Below, in pieces: positions 49,447 to 63,345 of a DNA stretch of 64,000 bases (positions within the stretch are counted from its first letter, which is position 1; every line of letters begins with the position of its first letter). This DNA is from Dioscorea cayenensis subsp. rotundata (taxonomy: Eukaryota > Streptophyta > Magnoliopsida > Dioscoreales > Dioscoreaceae), in NCBI RefSeq assembly GCF_009730915.1, contig NC_052495.1, forward strand, positions 62,001-126,000, written 5' to 3'. A program made the translations under genes and the position numbers. The notes below the pieces were generated by a model. It was not told where the DNA came from, searched no databases, and saw only the letters and a list, made by a program, of their open reading frames with translations.

Positions 49447-52400
49447 ATGGAGCCGCCGGGAACCGCCGGCGATTCTGAGGCTTCCTCTCCCCACGTTGTT
49501 CTCATCTCAGCCGGCGCTAGCCACTCAGTTGCTCTCCTTTGTAATCTCGCTTAAACTTTTTAATTTGGGTGGTTCTTGTTTTTGTGTTCTTAGTCTGTGT
49601 TTAGTGAGGAGTTTGTGGACGCTGCTGATTGGTTTTGATTGACTTCGTTGTTGGACTTCTTGATTTTTGTATTAGAAGTGATGGCAAAAATTTCGGTTTT
49701 TTCGTTTAGTGTTTTTGGTTAGGGTTTAGTGTGGAGATTGTCAATGGTATTGATATGAAGTTAAATTTAGCTTATTGGTTTTGATTGATGTTGTCGTTCA
49801 TAGTTCTTGATTTTGGCTTTAGATTGGGTGGTGGTGATTTTCTCGAAAAACATTTGCTCTACTCCTCGCACAGCCAAATTTCTGGTTTTCTTCATTAATC
49901 TATTTGTGTTCTTGGTCAGGGTTTTGTTCGAGGTTTTGACTGATGCTGATATTTGGGGTGAATTAAGCTCACTTCTTTTTATTTATTGTTTGGATTGATG
50001 TTGTTGTTAGTAGTTGTTAGAGTAGGTGTGCTTAGCTTTTGTTACTCGTTGGTTTTGATTGACATCACCATTGATAGGTCTTGATTTTCTCCTATATTGG
50101 ATGATTTTTTCATATGTTAATCTGTAGATTATCTAAAGATCATCCTGTTCCTGTTTTACATGTATAATATTACTGTCAGTGTTGTTGGAGTCTTCTTTCA
50201 TGAAGTGCTTCTTCACGAAGAAACCTTTTTATCCATATCAAGGATTCCACATAATTGGCTATTTTGAAATGGTTTTACTGGTGTTTGCCAGCTGGGCATA
50301 TTGTTTGTTCATGGGGAAGGGGGGAAGATGGACAGCTTGGTCATGGGAATGCTGAAGATCGGCTTATTCCAACACTGCTTAGTGCCTTAGACAATGCAAG
50401 AATAGTGTCCATTGTTTGTGGTGCTGATCATACTACTGCATATTCTGAGTCTGAATTGCAAGTTTACAGCTGGGGATGGTAGGCTTCTTTTCTGTGGTTT
50501 TTCATTGTTTATTTACTGTGTTTTACTGAAATCAATCTGTATCTTTTGGAAAATATGAATCCTTTAGAAGTTTGATCTACACATACATTGCCTAGTTCTT
50601 GGATGCTGTGGAATGGGCTAATCAATGAAAATGAATTTGCAAAAGAATAGTTGAAGGGATGAATAAAGAAACTCTTATAAATTGGATGTACATATATGTA
50701 TATGTTTAAAAGGAAGCTATTTTGTACAAAAAGAAGTTCACAAATCTTATGTTTATGGTTGTAGAAATGTATTATCTTTATGTTAATGGTTATCGAACTA
50801 CTATGAGTCTATAGATTCTAAAGGGTAAAGAAATGTCAAAATGTTTTCCTTCAATTTTCTACCAGATCTTTTTGTTCACGGTTTATACTCCCGGAGATCT
50901 TCTTGTAACTTGTTAACTATTCCATGCTGCTTGTTTTTTTTAATGTGTGGTTTGTTTACCACATTGCTTTGTTGTACTTAGCAATTTGCAAGAAAATCAG
51001 TGTTTATGATTGTGTGATATATTTGGCCGTCATATATGGGAATATCTCCAGATAGCTTTTGGTAGTGTACTGATCTACATAGCTGTATGTGTGTATGTTT
51101 AATATGATACACATGAGCATTGACTCTCTATGATATTACAGGGGTGACTTTGGAAGGCTGGGACATGGTAATTCTAGTGATGTGTTTACTCCGCAGCCAA
51201 TAAAAGCATTGCAAGGCATTATAATTAAACAAATTGCCTGTGGGGACAGCCATTGTTTGGCAGTTACCATGGATGGGGAAGTGCAAAGGTTTGGTGTTTG
51301 AGTATATCTTTGTCAATAATATTTTCTTATGTCTTTAGGATGTAATCATGTAGTCTATTCTAATAATTTATCCTTCTTGGGAGGAATTTTTCTTATGCTT
51401 TTCTTTCTCATTTTTATAAGTATGCCTTGTCCTCTAATCTTATTCTATCTTCTGTGAACTTAATACTCCAGTGAGAGTAATAGGCAAAGCATCTCAGCTC
51501 TTGTTCTATTTTCTGTTTCTAATAGTTTATACAGTTTTTTTTTCTTCTTATTATTGATGTTATACTCATTTATATGTCATCTTCTGATTGTTGATAAAGT
51601 TGGGGGCGAAATCAAAATGGCCAACTTGGTCTTGGTACCACTGAGGATTCTCTTGTACCACAAAAAATTCAGTCTTTCCAGGTTTGTTGAGTAGTTTCTA
51701 CTTCACAAAAAGTCATCATTTTACTTTTTTTAATCTAATGTTGTTGCAGCTATCCGATTTTATCATGACTTTAAATATTAAACTTGTTTTGATCCAAGGT
51801 ACCATATACTTCGTTCTTTAACATGATTTTGGTGTTTTGATACTTAATGCCTTATATTTATTATCTTCTATTCTGAAATTGAGATTGCTCATCTCACTGC
51901 AAGAACCACATAAATATTACGAGATTCGTCACTAGTTCTTCCTTAGAGCACAAAAATCAGTTCAAGGTTGAAAAAGTAGAATTTTGATGGTCATTAAATT
52001 TAACAGAATAATTATTATCTAAGAATGTATGTCTGAATATAAGATTTTGCTTGTCTAAATAGTCATTTTGCTTGGATTTCTATTAGGGAATTCCTGTCAA
52101 AATGATTGCTGCCGGTGCAGAACATACCGCTGCAGTCACAGAAGATGGTGAGCTCTATGGTTGGGGCTGGGGTCGGTATGGTAACTTGGGTTTAGGAGAT
52201 CGGAATGACCGATTAATACCAGAGAAGGTTTCTTCTGTTGGCGTAAGTTTTTTTGTTTGAATATTGTGTTCTTCTGAGACAGATTGCTATGTTAAAGGGC
52301 TGCATATGTGTGTGTATTTATTTGAGTTGCACATGTGATGAATGCTTTACATTCAGTCATTTAAACTTTTCGTCTACTGATGTAGTTGCAGCTTAGTTAT

Positions 52401-55400
52401 CTAGAATTTGTTATCAAATCTAGATAAAGTACAAAATGGAAAGGCCTCATAGTTTCTTTCTTGTTACTTCAAAACCCTTCAACACCTCTTACAATGATTT
52501 CTTTGCCCTCACGATTTTCTACTGCATCCTTTTGCTTTTAGGAGCAAAAAATGGTACTTGTCGCTTGTGGATGGAGGCACACAATAACAGTATCTTCCTC
52601 TGGTGGCTTATACACTTACGGATGGAGCAAATATGGTCAACTGGGACATGGGGACTTTGAGGATCACCTTGTTCCACACCAGGTGGAGGCTCTACAAAGT
52701 AGCCATGTATCACAGGTTCTCTATAATTCACTTTTTTTTTAATTAATTACTCTTTCTGAACAATTATCTGAGACATTTAAGTATCCGTTAGTGTTGTCCG
52801 ACAGTGTAGGAAATAAATACCAATCATCTTTACATTTGTATATGTTTTTTCTCCAAGTTTTGAAGAGGAGAATAATATTTTATTGGCAACATCTTTATCT
52901 TTTTTTTTATTGATGTATTGATCCTTATGCTTGAAAATGGAAATCTAACTAACCTAACCCTTCCTTGGATGGGTTTTTGTGGCAAAAAATCTGTTTAGGC
53001 CCTGACGTGGAACTTTATCTGATGTGGTATAGGTGAATATTATAGAATTTGACAAATATTTTGTTGTAATTGCCTTGTAAGGTAATATATTTTGTTAGTC
53101 ATGAAAAAATGGAATTATAGCCACGGCATTCTTGTTAGGCTGATCTTTCTTGCATGTATCAAATTGGACCCAACATTTCTGTTGTGTGTATGTAGGTGTT
53201 GTAACTCAAACTTAATTTTGCATTACTTCTTCCAGATATCTGGTGGTTGGAGACATACTATGGGGCTCACATCTGATGGAAAGCTTTATGGTTGGGGATG
53301 GAACAAGGTTTGTTTTATATCCTCATTTAAGCTAGTATGGCCCTTTATGTGCTATGTTCCATATCTGTAACTTGTTAAGTAATGATCATTGTGCAAGTCC
53401 TGTTCCCTTATAGCTACTATTTATGAAGCATGCTATTAAGTAGGTTTTAAAATATATTTACTAAAAATTGCTATGATGGACACACAAACCGATGCATGCT
53501 CTCACAAGAATGTTTATGTATGTGCTATCACTTGTCATGTACTTCTGTATGTTTCTATGCAAAACCATGTAGGTTTTCTATATTGTCTTACTATTTGTTC
53601 CCCAGACCAATTTCGATTTTGTTCTACCTCTAGGTATTGCTCCCAAGTATTTGATTTGATGCTGTTTGAGGGTAGTTTTATGCATTGTGAAAAAAATCTA
53701 AAGAGGAATAAAACTGAAAACAACCTCTGATCTTTCTCAGGTGGCAAATTTGCAATTTTCCTTGTTTTATTTTCTCTAGGGCTCTGATCTTTTCCCACAT
53801 AGTTGTTGTCTCTTATGGTTCTTGTAGGGCTTCATGAATCTTGTTTGGGATTTTGATCCTATCATGGTTAGTTACTAAGTGCCCAAAATTTAATGGACAA
53901 TCTTACATAGGAGAAAATTGGGGATTAAGTAATGGGTGCATGATCTTAAGCTCTTTAAGTTTACCCCGATGATGTTGATGGACGTGAACAAAAAGATATA
54001 CTTGAATATTTTGAAGGAATGATGGAATGAATATGGTGTTTGGGGAAGAGTTAAGCAACACCTGACAAGAAGTTTCAAATGTTAGAACCCTAGAAGGCTT
54101 TCTATTGATTAAGTATGCAACGGTGAGATGGCTTCTCTCCATTAAATATTCACTATATATGAGGAAAAATAAGAGCTTAGGTAACTTCCATTCTGCTAGA
54201 TTGTGTTTACACAGGAGTTTTAATGAATTATGCGTTGGTTCGGATAATAACCTAGATTGGATTTGAAATATTCTTCAATGTTATCTATTCTTAGGACCTT
54301 TATCTTTGTCTAAAACTGAGTGGAATCATCGTGTTAAATTTTTGGAAAATTTGCTCCACTTTGGATTTCTCTTTCATTAGGAAAACCCGAAGTAAGTCTA
54401 GTGTGATCATCTATGAAAGACAAATCAACGAGATAAAATAATAGCCTTTGCCCTAGATGGTCCCTTTACATCAATGTGTATTATTGAAAATGGATGAGAT
54501 GGCTTGTATTAATGACTAGGATATACATTTTGTATATGTTAAGAGATCTTGAAAATTTGCAATTGAAATTCATTTGGCCTTTAATTGATAAATAAAGAAG
54601 AAAACAACTGCTCAAGGTACACGAAATTTGGGTGTCATATTCTATAATGCCATATTATAATATTATCACAGGAAGAAGAAACAAAATTAAAATAGTTATG
54701 GGACCTTCTCTAGACATGAAACAATGATCTTGGGTAACCTTATTCTTAATTTTGACCTTATTCTTAACTTTGAGGAGATAATGACCTGAAGACAACTTAG
54801 TATTACCAATCATCCCTGGTGAACCGAAGTCTTGAAATTCACAAGAACATTAGGAAAATTTGGTCACACAATTATAATCTTGTGTAAGTTTGCTAATTGA
54901 CAATAGGTTACAATCAAGACTTGCAACCAGTAGAATAAAGTGAAGAGTCAGGTTTTCTAGAATTTTAGCAGGACCAAATTCATGTTATGTTTGAAAGAGA
55001 TCCACCCACTATTGTTATTGTCAAATTCTTATAACATAGGCTTAAAGACAAATAATTTTTCATCATCTGTCAGCTGTTTGGGAATCCATAATTAATGAAT
55101 TTCTCTATTCTTTTCTAACACTAAGAGCATGAAAGCCTTTACCTTTGGGCTAAGGATGTGATTGACACAGAGGGGATGGATGAAGAAAATTAAGGATGGT
55201 TGAATATTTTCTAGAGTATGTCCAACTTCCCCTTAGTGAAAGTTAAGGATTTGGTTGTTGTCTGGTTCTCTTTAGTTACTGCCACATTTTCACTACTTTT
55301 TTTGTTGCTTGAGTGTCAAGAAAGCTTCCAATCCATAGGTATCCTAAGGATCTTCCAACAATATTCTTAGGTATGGCCATTATGTCTATAATGGACATGC

Positions 55401-58400
55401 TGGGATGCCTTTTTTTATTGCTATTGAAAGAGTGGGTTACACATGTTGCAATGGCTAAACTTTCTTGTTGAATTATTGGAAGGATTTCGTACTTCCATTA
55501 TCACTTTTTTTTGCTCTCTTCACGTGAACTTCTAAAAACACCTTTTATGTTTGATAAGGGTTTTTGACCATAATTCTTTGATCTGTATGGGAATAAAAAT
55601 AACTTGACAATTTTTACACATAATGTAAAATGTAGAAGCTTGAGAATGGACTTTCTTTCTTTACTTTGTAAGTTAGAGGCAAATTTTATTTTATTTTCTC
55701 ACTTTTCCCCTTCTGCCTTATGATGGCACATCTTTCCCTTATGCACAGGAGGCAAATAGGAATTGGAACATTAAATTTAGCAAAGTTAAATTGCTAATTT
55801 ATATGACCTATTAACGACAGACGTTTCTTGAGCTATTTATTTTTCTTTGCTGATAACCCCCATCTGTTGAGGAGTCTGAGTTAAGATGGTTTCTCGTCAA
55901 GCCTTGGAACTTGAGATCTTACATTTCTCCAGTCAATGATGAGGTCATCTTTTTTCTTTCCATTCATAAAGAAGCTTTTTCCCCTTGTGACGCTTCGAGG
56001 CTTCTTTATTGTGAGAGTATAAAATCGTCCTGGATCATTCTTTCACATACTTCGTCCAATTTTTTGTTGGGCTCAATAAAAAACTTGTAATTTCGTATCT
56101 TTTTCCATGATCCTTTTATACTTAATTCCATCATCAGAGCAGCTCCATTCAATTTCCTTGTATAACCATTAGCTCCTAAGCGTCATCTCTTACCACTTTA
56201 TGAGAATGAGATGTTGGCTTTCTTGTTTGCTATCAAGAAGCGAGAGGCTTAACTTAAAATGAGCATCAAAGCTTAAAGCACTTGTTGGAACAACAACTCA
56301 CTACTCCATTTCAATAAGCTTGGGTTACTACGTCGGTGCAATTTGATTATAAGATACAGTTCAAACAATGGACATAAAATGTAGTAGCAGATGCTTTGTC
56401 TTGGATTCTTACAATTTCTTGCCAACCTATAGTTACCATAGTGCTTCCCTCCCCCCTATATGAGGCAATTAAACATACATGGGAGTAGGATGAGAACCTG
56501 AAGAAGATTTGTGAAATATTTGGTAAGGTTGTTGAAATATTCAATCACGGGCATACCTCCTTACCTTAAATCATGAAGGAAACTCTTCACTTCAAACAAC
56601 ACCAAATTATTTTCATTGTTCGAATTGGTTTCTCTAATGGTCTCCCTCATTTTTTTCGGTTGCTTTATAGAGAAGGAAATTCTTTCCATTCTCATTGTTC
56701 ATGGAGTTTATAAGCCATGACATTGCGGTGCTAATGCAACGTCAAAGCTTGGATTAGGCGTGCAATGCATTGTCCTAACACTGGATTCAGTTCCTCCGTG
56801 CAAGTTATGTTGGCGTAACTCTGTGTTTTGGGGTTCTCTAACCTGAGGGAAGATGAATCCTTGCTTTAGCATGTTTAGCAAGGATACATGCTCAAGTATC
56901 GCCCAAGGAAAAATGAAATAAAGGTGAGAAAGATAAGAAGATGATGCACTAAGGTTTCACAAAAAAAAGGAGATGAGAAGCTGCAGGCTATGAATGCAAG
57001 AGAAAAGAAGTATAAACCCTAAAACACACATGAACATATTCACACACACAGATAAGATCATCCAACCGTCATAAATTGATTTGTTGGATGAAGATTAATG
57101 GTCAAAATATAGCCATTGCATGGAATAGAGACGAGAAAAGAAAAGATGGCCGGAGGCTGGCTGGCGACCACAACGCTGGCCGGGCACATACATGTGGTGG
57201 AAAACCAGTCCATTAATAACCCAAAACACTAATTCAATGGAGCAAGTGTGAAAACATATATAAGTTGATGTGGGACTAAACCATGTACTAGGAGCTCAAA
57301 AGCTTAGGTTTGGACGTATAAATGAATGTTGGATTTGGGGCAAGTCTTTGCACTGGGTTTGGGTCGACCCAGATCCAACAGGTCACTTCTATGAGGGGAA
57401 ACAACAACACCGATAATGAAGTTGTCCTTCTTTTTGCAGCAACTGAACATTATGACTGATTGACTCAAGTATGGATAATTATTCATGTTTAATTTGCAGG
57501 CAAGATGAGAAGCAGATTTCTTGTGGAACTACTATTATTGTTTTTACTAACAAGATCTCAGCTGGACGTTAGGAATATGTGGGCAAAGTTCTCTTCGTTG
57601 TCATTAAGATCCTCAGAAAATACTAGAATTCGATTTTATAGATAGCTCTAATACCATTAAAAAAAAATAAAGAAGATAAATAAAACTGAAAACAACCCCT
57701 TTATTTCTTAATAGAGAATACTAGTGTTTTTATTTTTTAGTTTTTAGATTACTGGGATGTTTCAAATGGTATTAGAGGTTAATCTCTTCTAGTAAATTGA
57801 GATGATATGGTAATTTTATTTTCTAGTGTTATCTGTGCATGTTAGTTAGTGGATGAACTACATAGAAACTAATGGGCCTATGATACTCCAGTTTTGATTT
57901 TAATTATGATTAGGATTTTGTATAGGGAACAAGCATGTGAGAAAGATCTTGTGCTTATTTGTATGATTTGGACCTGAATATGTGAAGCCCTTTTTATAGC
58001 ACAATATTGTAAGATCTGGTATTGGATGGGCCAAAGTAGACAATTACTAAGAAGGAAATTGCAAAAGATGAGAGAAGGAAATCCCTTCTTGTAAGTTAGG
58101 AAAGTCATCCCAATTGTAACTCAAATCTTTATCAAAGAAATTGCCTTACTCCTAGTTTGAAGGAAGATTCTCAGAATTTCATTCTATCTGGATCACAACA
58201 CACTATAAGCCCTTCATCGGTGAATTACGAAATATGCTGGAATCTTTCTCCAATTACCAATTTGATGAAAATTAGAGGTGTTGAATACTTGAAGGATTAA
58301 TCCCTTTGTTTTGGCTATTTAACCAGTGCCTCTGTTATCACACTAATGGTTGCTTTTTGGCAAGTATGTCCACGTTCCAGTTTGAAGTACATGCGCAATC

Positions 58401-60393
58401 AATTAACATCCTGATAAGGGTTTAATCTTCTCAAAGCAAGTGTTCAGCTTCTTTATATTTTGCATGAGTGTTGTTCCTGCCAAGACTGTCCTTTCACTGC
58501 TCTCTACATCTTCTTCAAGTGGAGCTAACTTTTTGCTTTTGAGCATAACCACATCACTTGAATAGCATAGCCTTTGTCATTTATTGCGGAGCATCCATAA
58601 GAGTTCATTGAAAAAAATGTTTGTTCCAATCACATGTTTTCCAATCCAAAGCCATTGTCTCACTGAAAGACAACAGCTTTTTATGATCAGAAGTACCTAT
58701 CTCTTTCATGTCCATAATTAGTGCATAAATTATCGTACATCAGCCCAAAGTCATCTTCATCGGTTTTATTATATATTTGCTTATTGCAGATATTCCTGGT
58801 GCTTACTCCTTTGTATTCTTCTCCTTTTCTTTCATCCGTTTACAGTTTGGACAAGTTGGTGTTGGAGATAATGTGGACCACTGCTCGCCAGTCCAAGTTA
58901 AATTTCCAAATGAAGAGGTACTATTGTCTTATAACAAAATCTAATTGCCTAACTTTTCATTATGGTGGAACTGGATCCATGGTAACATGCTCTAATTTTT
59001 CTGGCTAATCCCTAATTGAATGATTTCTGAGGGCAAGAAGTCTGATTCCAATAATTTGGACCATTGGTTGTGGTTTCTTATCTTTGTTGTTATATATGTT
59101 TGATGATAATAGTTTTCCTTTCTAACATTTTTGTGGTACTATTTTCAGAAAGTGGTTCAAATATCTTGTGGATGGAGGCATACTATTGCTGTCACAGAAA
59201 GAAAAAACTTGTTTTCTTGGGGTAGGGGTACCTGTGGGCAACTTGGCCATGGGGATATTCTTGACAGGTAAATGCAGTTGCAACTCTCTGCAGTTTTGAT
59301 TTATTATAGTCGTGAGAAGTTCCTTCCAATTTACTTTGGTGGAAAAAGCATGGAAGATTTTAACAGTATGAATAGTGATTATATTGATTTTAGATTTTGC
59401 CTGATAAATCTTGAAGGGATTTGGATTGTGGATACATACATTTCATTTATAGTGGTACATTCCAAAAGAAATTTTTAGCTGAACATGATAGTATGTGACC
59501 AGAAATGGCAGTGGTTATGGGGGACAGAGAGTTCTACATCTAAAGTCTTCATCTATGGTTAATGCTCCTCCCATCCCTTTTGAACTACCTGATCTCATGT
59601 AGACACTCTCTGCTTTGAAGAACTCAATCACACTGACATTTACTTGTGTTTAAGCTGGATATGCTGTAGCAAGCTTTATGCTAGTGCTGTAAGGCTTCTC
59701 ATTGCCTCTTTGGTCAACAATGCTCTTTTTCCACTCATTTGGAGCAGAGAACTAAAGATTTAACTTTGTCTGTGTTTCTTTTGGATCATACTGATTTACA
59801 ATTCTTTTTTCAGCAGCTATTTACTCATTCTCAGGCAGCATCCTATGTTTTATTATTTATGAGCACCACATGATTATGATCCATATGTCTGTTCTAAGAT
59901 TTTTCTTTGGAAATTGAAGGGATTCTCCTAAGATGATAGAGGTTTTAAGCACGGATGGATCTGGATGCAAGGAAATTGATTCATTAAAAATTGAGTCTGT
60001 ATCAGGTGATAGCTCTTATTCTCTTTTCGTGATATTTTTCTTCCCACATTTTATAGTTTCTGGCAAGAAGACTTCTTTCTTTGCTTTACTATTTTCTACA
60101 GGCAAAGTTTGGATTTCACCATCTGAGAGATATGCAATAGTTCCCGATGAGAAGGTCTTTTTTTCTTCTTCTTCTTCTTCTTCTTCTTCTTCTTCCTCTT
60201 TCTTTTTTTCTTCAGACTGGGGATTTTAACACCCTTGTTGAGTGCAGAAACAATTGTTTATTTATGATATTGAATCACTGGATGGTCTTGTTATTTGTCC
60301 TTTCAGTTAACTAAAGAACTGGTAGATCCTGTCAAAGGCAATGGCAATGACGCAAGTGTTCCAGACACTGATGTTAAGCGAATTCGGATATAG
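49447..60393 (+). CDS. UVR8: UV-B photoreceptor UVR8
   Basis: Seven-bladed RCC1-like beta propeller that senses UV-B through tryptophans, monomerises and binds COP1 (family knowledge). Exons: 49447-49540, 50292-50478, 51142-51288, 51600-51681, 52087-52242, 52542-52715, 53236-53307, 58846-58917, 59149-59267, 59920-60005, 60102-60154 and 60307-60393; 442 codons plus TAG (Arabidopsis 440). The three GWRHT motifs fall with Trp at 233, 285 and 337, exactly the Arabidopsis chromophore positions (CGWRHTITV, GGWRHTMGL, CGWRHTIAV). The COP1-binding Val-Pro of the C-terminal tail is at 410-411 in ERYAIVPDE. The end SVPDTDVKRIRI is the family tail. Intron 7 is 5.5 kb and carries retrotransposon fragments. 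No damage is seen in coding exons. Confidence 0.97.
53880..54560 (-). mobile_element. Ty1/copia fragment in UVR8 intron 7
   Basis: On the minus strand, integrase-core words of copia polyproteins are readable with frameshifts: HIDVKGPS near 54470, FIDDHTRLT near 54400, and further on TVAYLINRKPSRVL, LLNSSPNTIFIPS and VHVHQHHRGKL (54142-53940). Several stops and frame changes show it is dead. Sequence to about 55900 may be its upstream part but no domain was recognised there. LTRs were not found. Confidence 0.75.
56270..56660 (+). mobile_element. Ty3/gypsy fragment in UVR8 intron 7
   Basis: On the plus strand, the RNase H end and linker of a gypsy polyprotein are readable across frame changes: a KLLGYDF-like block, NVVADALS near 56385, then TISCQPIVTIVLPSPLYEAI and ENLKKICEIFGKVV (56405-56535). 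Internal stops are present, so it is a relic. Its strand is opposite to the copia fragment, so these are separate insertions. Confidence 0.7.
57130..57500. repeat. LTR-like repeat segment in UVR8 intron 7
   Basis: Contains GTTGATGTGGGACTAAACC, a phrase frequent in plant LTRs and in the TRIM family, and CCCAGATCCAACAGGTCAC-type sequence. No paired LTR was located, so this is a suggestion only. Confidence 0.3.
60163..60195 (+). repeat. (TTC)n tract in UVR8 intron 11
   Basis: About 33 bases of TTC repeat right after the exon 11 donor. It acts as a pyrimidine-rich intron segment and produces a false poly-Ser ORF if the intron is read through. Confidence 0.9.
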
Positions 60394-62133
60394 TCAGTTT
60401 TTCTACCAATCCTCTCACTTTCCAATCAGATATATAATATAGTGCTATCTCTCTGTATACAATCAAGGTCGCAGAACATTTTTGGCTGTTATCCATTATC
60501 ATATATGAAGCTGTTTCAACCAATGGATGATATGTTTCTGATCTGAACGAACATAATTATTTTGAATAATCTGTTTAGATGCATATTCAAAAACTGCATG
60601 ATGTTATCTTCAGAACTTCTATTCCTGTATGCAATCTGGTTAATTTGCCAAAATACATGCCAAACTCCAGAATGTCATGTTTCATCTGCAGAACCTTAAT
60701 TTAGTATGCCTGTCAACATTGTATTACAGCTTATTCATCCTTTTGATCTACTCACCACCTTAAGCCCATCTCTTCTCTCTTTTCTCTGAAACTTGTTGTC
60801 TGCATGTTGTAAAACTTATGCTTTGAGTTCTCTTTGGACATTGTATCAGAGCTACAATTTTAGAAGTCCTACGTAGACCTTGACTAATATTAGGCAGCAT
60901 GTCTCTTCTTACCAACTAGGTCAAGGACAAGGTTGTGTTTAGCCATAAAACATTAAAAAGCAACCATGAGATGAACGAGAAAAATAAGTTGCTGTTAGTT
61001 TCTTTAGTGTGTCAAGGTGTTTTGAAAAATAAGTCATTCATTTCTTGTGGGACATAAACAAAGTTATCTATCTGACTGCAAGACAAGTCATCAGACATCA
61101 ATTCTTGGACTATTTTGGAACCACCAGTTTCATTTTCTTTCACTCTCTTGACATATTGTTAATTGTGATTGTGAGACATTGGCTATTTATAATTAATGCA
61201 GTGTTGTAGTGTTGCATAGATTCAATGAATTCAGACTGTTGAGCTAAGTACTTACTTTTTATTGTTGGAATAACTTTTTTCACTGTGATTAAAATTTCCT
61301 TTTTTATGTCAATATTTTTGCAATTCTTTTGCTAAGTCAGTATACTGAAACTTCATTTCATACAAGGGCATCTTCAGATGGGCTTTTGGAAAATGTCTTC
61401 TTTGGGTAGGTAAAGCAGTTCTGCAATAAAACTCTCTCTGAATTACTGTATATATCTGTGAATTTCAGCAAAGGTTATTAGTTTCTTACTTAAATATGAA
61501 CTCTTGTTATTCATAAACACATCATATTCAGGTTGCTATTGTGTACAAATGAAATATTGTTTTTTTCTGTTTGGGTGCAAACTAACATTGAATATGTTGT
61601 GATGCTCTCCGTGTGGAATTTTGAAAGATTAGTCCTTGTCTGGATAAATATCTATTGCACCTTCTGAATTGATGTGTAGATTGTTTTTGGATTTTATCAA
61701 GTGGTTGGTCTACCATTAGGATTCTTTCACACTCAATTATTGTTGTTGATTTGATGGTATTTAGGGGAGAAATTGTTCTCTAATTTTTTTTATCTATCTT
61801 GTAGGATTATTAGTTCATTTCCTCAATAAAGCAAGTCATGTTTTACAAGTAATTGTAGGGTCTCTTTTGTTGACAAAAGATTGCAAGGTAGTTTGTCTGT
61901 CAAAACTTGAAACAATTCTCAAGCACTAGAGTCATGAAGACATGGAGAATATATTTTTGTATGAGATTAGTAATAATCACCATTGTAGTGAAGAAGTCTA
62001 TAGGCAACTAGTAAACGTGTAAGACTAAAATCTTTTATTATTTCTTTGTTTCTTCCTCACTTTTCTAATTCATAATTATTATAATCCCCTAAGTCAAATC
62101 ATCATCATTTGTATATGTTGTCCAACCACCTTA

Positions 62134-62191
<58 letters not shown>

Positions 62192-63080
62192 CTATCCTTT
62201 GTGTTTGGGTGTATCTATCACCAATTTGTATGAATCATTTAGTCAAATGTTGTTTTTTTTCAACATCAACGACCAGGCTGTTTAAAAAAATGGGGTGTGC
62301 ACAAGCTTCATCAGACTAAGTAAAGTAAGATTTATATATATGTGGGCGTTGTGATTATCCGCACACAATCATTATTCACATTATTAGAAATATATCAACA
62401 TTTGTAATTTTAATTTTATCACTTGTTAAAAGTTTTAACATAAATCCGGATATTAATACATTATTTGGTCATTTGTGCCAATGGTCGAAAGTTTGATTTC
62501 CTTCTAATACATGAGGTGTAATAAAATGTATGTGTGATTTCTTGTCCGCGTAATTTTTTTCATCTACGTAATTAAAAAAAATGATCTCTCAAAAATACAG
62601 TGTAAAAAATTACTTATTATTTGCAAGCTCATATAAAAACTAAAAAATTTACAAGTTAAAATAAAATTCCCCAAAATAATATTAAAAAAAATTGATGCCG
62701 ACTTCACGATAGTCCCACTTAATAATATAAAAAAAAACCCTTCAAATTATAAAAGATCACTTTTTTTTGGGTGAGTTATATGAGTTCATGTGTGTATATA
62801 TATATATAACAATTCCCTTTTACTTTTCTTTTTATCTCTATTTTTTATTTTTGGAAATTTTTCTTTATAGCCCCATGTTATCAACTTTTAATATTTTTCC
62901 CTTGACAGTAAAGCTTGAGTGGGAGGTAAACTACTAATTTTACAAAATTACAATTAATTTAGTTTAAAATTTGAAATTATCTAAAGTTAAAAATTGTTTG
63001 GTAATTTAAAAAATACAAATATATATATATATTTATAAAAAAAAAGTATTCCAGAACTTCCAGGAAATATCTTTGAATCC
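60394..63080. other. Downstream flank of UVR8, no gene seen
   Basis: About 2.7 kb with no ORF over 60 codons of coding character. It includes the UVR8 3' UTR and an (AAT)n tract at 62130-62188. A TGTATCAGAGC string at 60842-60852 resembles an LTR primer-binding site but no LTR was seen around it. Confidence 0.6.
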
Positions 63081-63099
63081 CCAGCAAGTAACAGTAGTA

Positions 63100-63345
63100 A
63101 CCACACGTGTAGGACTAAAACCGTAAATAAGCCTCACTTTCTGTCCTAAAAGAACTCATCGAAAACACGTGCCGATCTATTCCAACTCCTTTCGGTGGGT
63201 TTGGTCTGGTGGTGGGCCATAATGATTTGTGGGCCCATCAACCCATTATTGGGCCCACTTTTGGTACACGTGCTAACGGGCCACTTTAGATGTGGAAGCA
63301 TGGGCCCACCAAACCCACTTTGAATGGTCCTCAGCCCAAACATGA
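63100..63345. promoter_or_regulatory. Dense G-box and site II (TGGGCC) promoter-like block
   Basis: Three perfect CACGTG G-boxes (63104-63109, 63166-63171, 63267-63272) and several TGGGCC/GGCCCA site II motifs occur in 250 bases of relatively GC-rich DNA within AT-rich surroundings. This looks like a proximal promoter of a widely expressed gene, but no coding start follows within the last 650 bases, so the transcript may begin here and code outside the window. Confidence 0.5.

Noticed and set aside
49156-49494. 112-codon minus-strand ORF over the UVR8 start
   Set aside because: GC-rich shadow of the UVR8 leader and first exon; no motif, and the plus strand carries the conserved ISAGASHSVALL start.
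59933-60229. 98-codon ORF with a poly-Ser stretch
   Set aside because: It arises from reading UVR8 exon 10 through introns 10 and 11; the Ser run is the (TTC)n tract.
60842-60852. LTR primer-binding site downstream of UVR8
   Set aside because: TGTATCAGAGC is only a short match, and no flanking LTR or coding relic was found.
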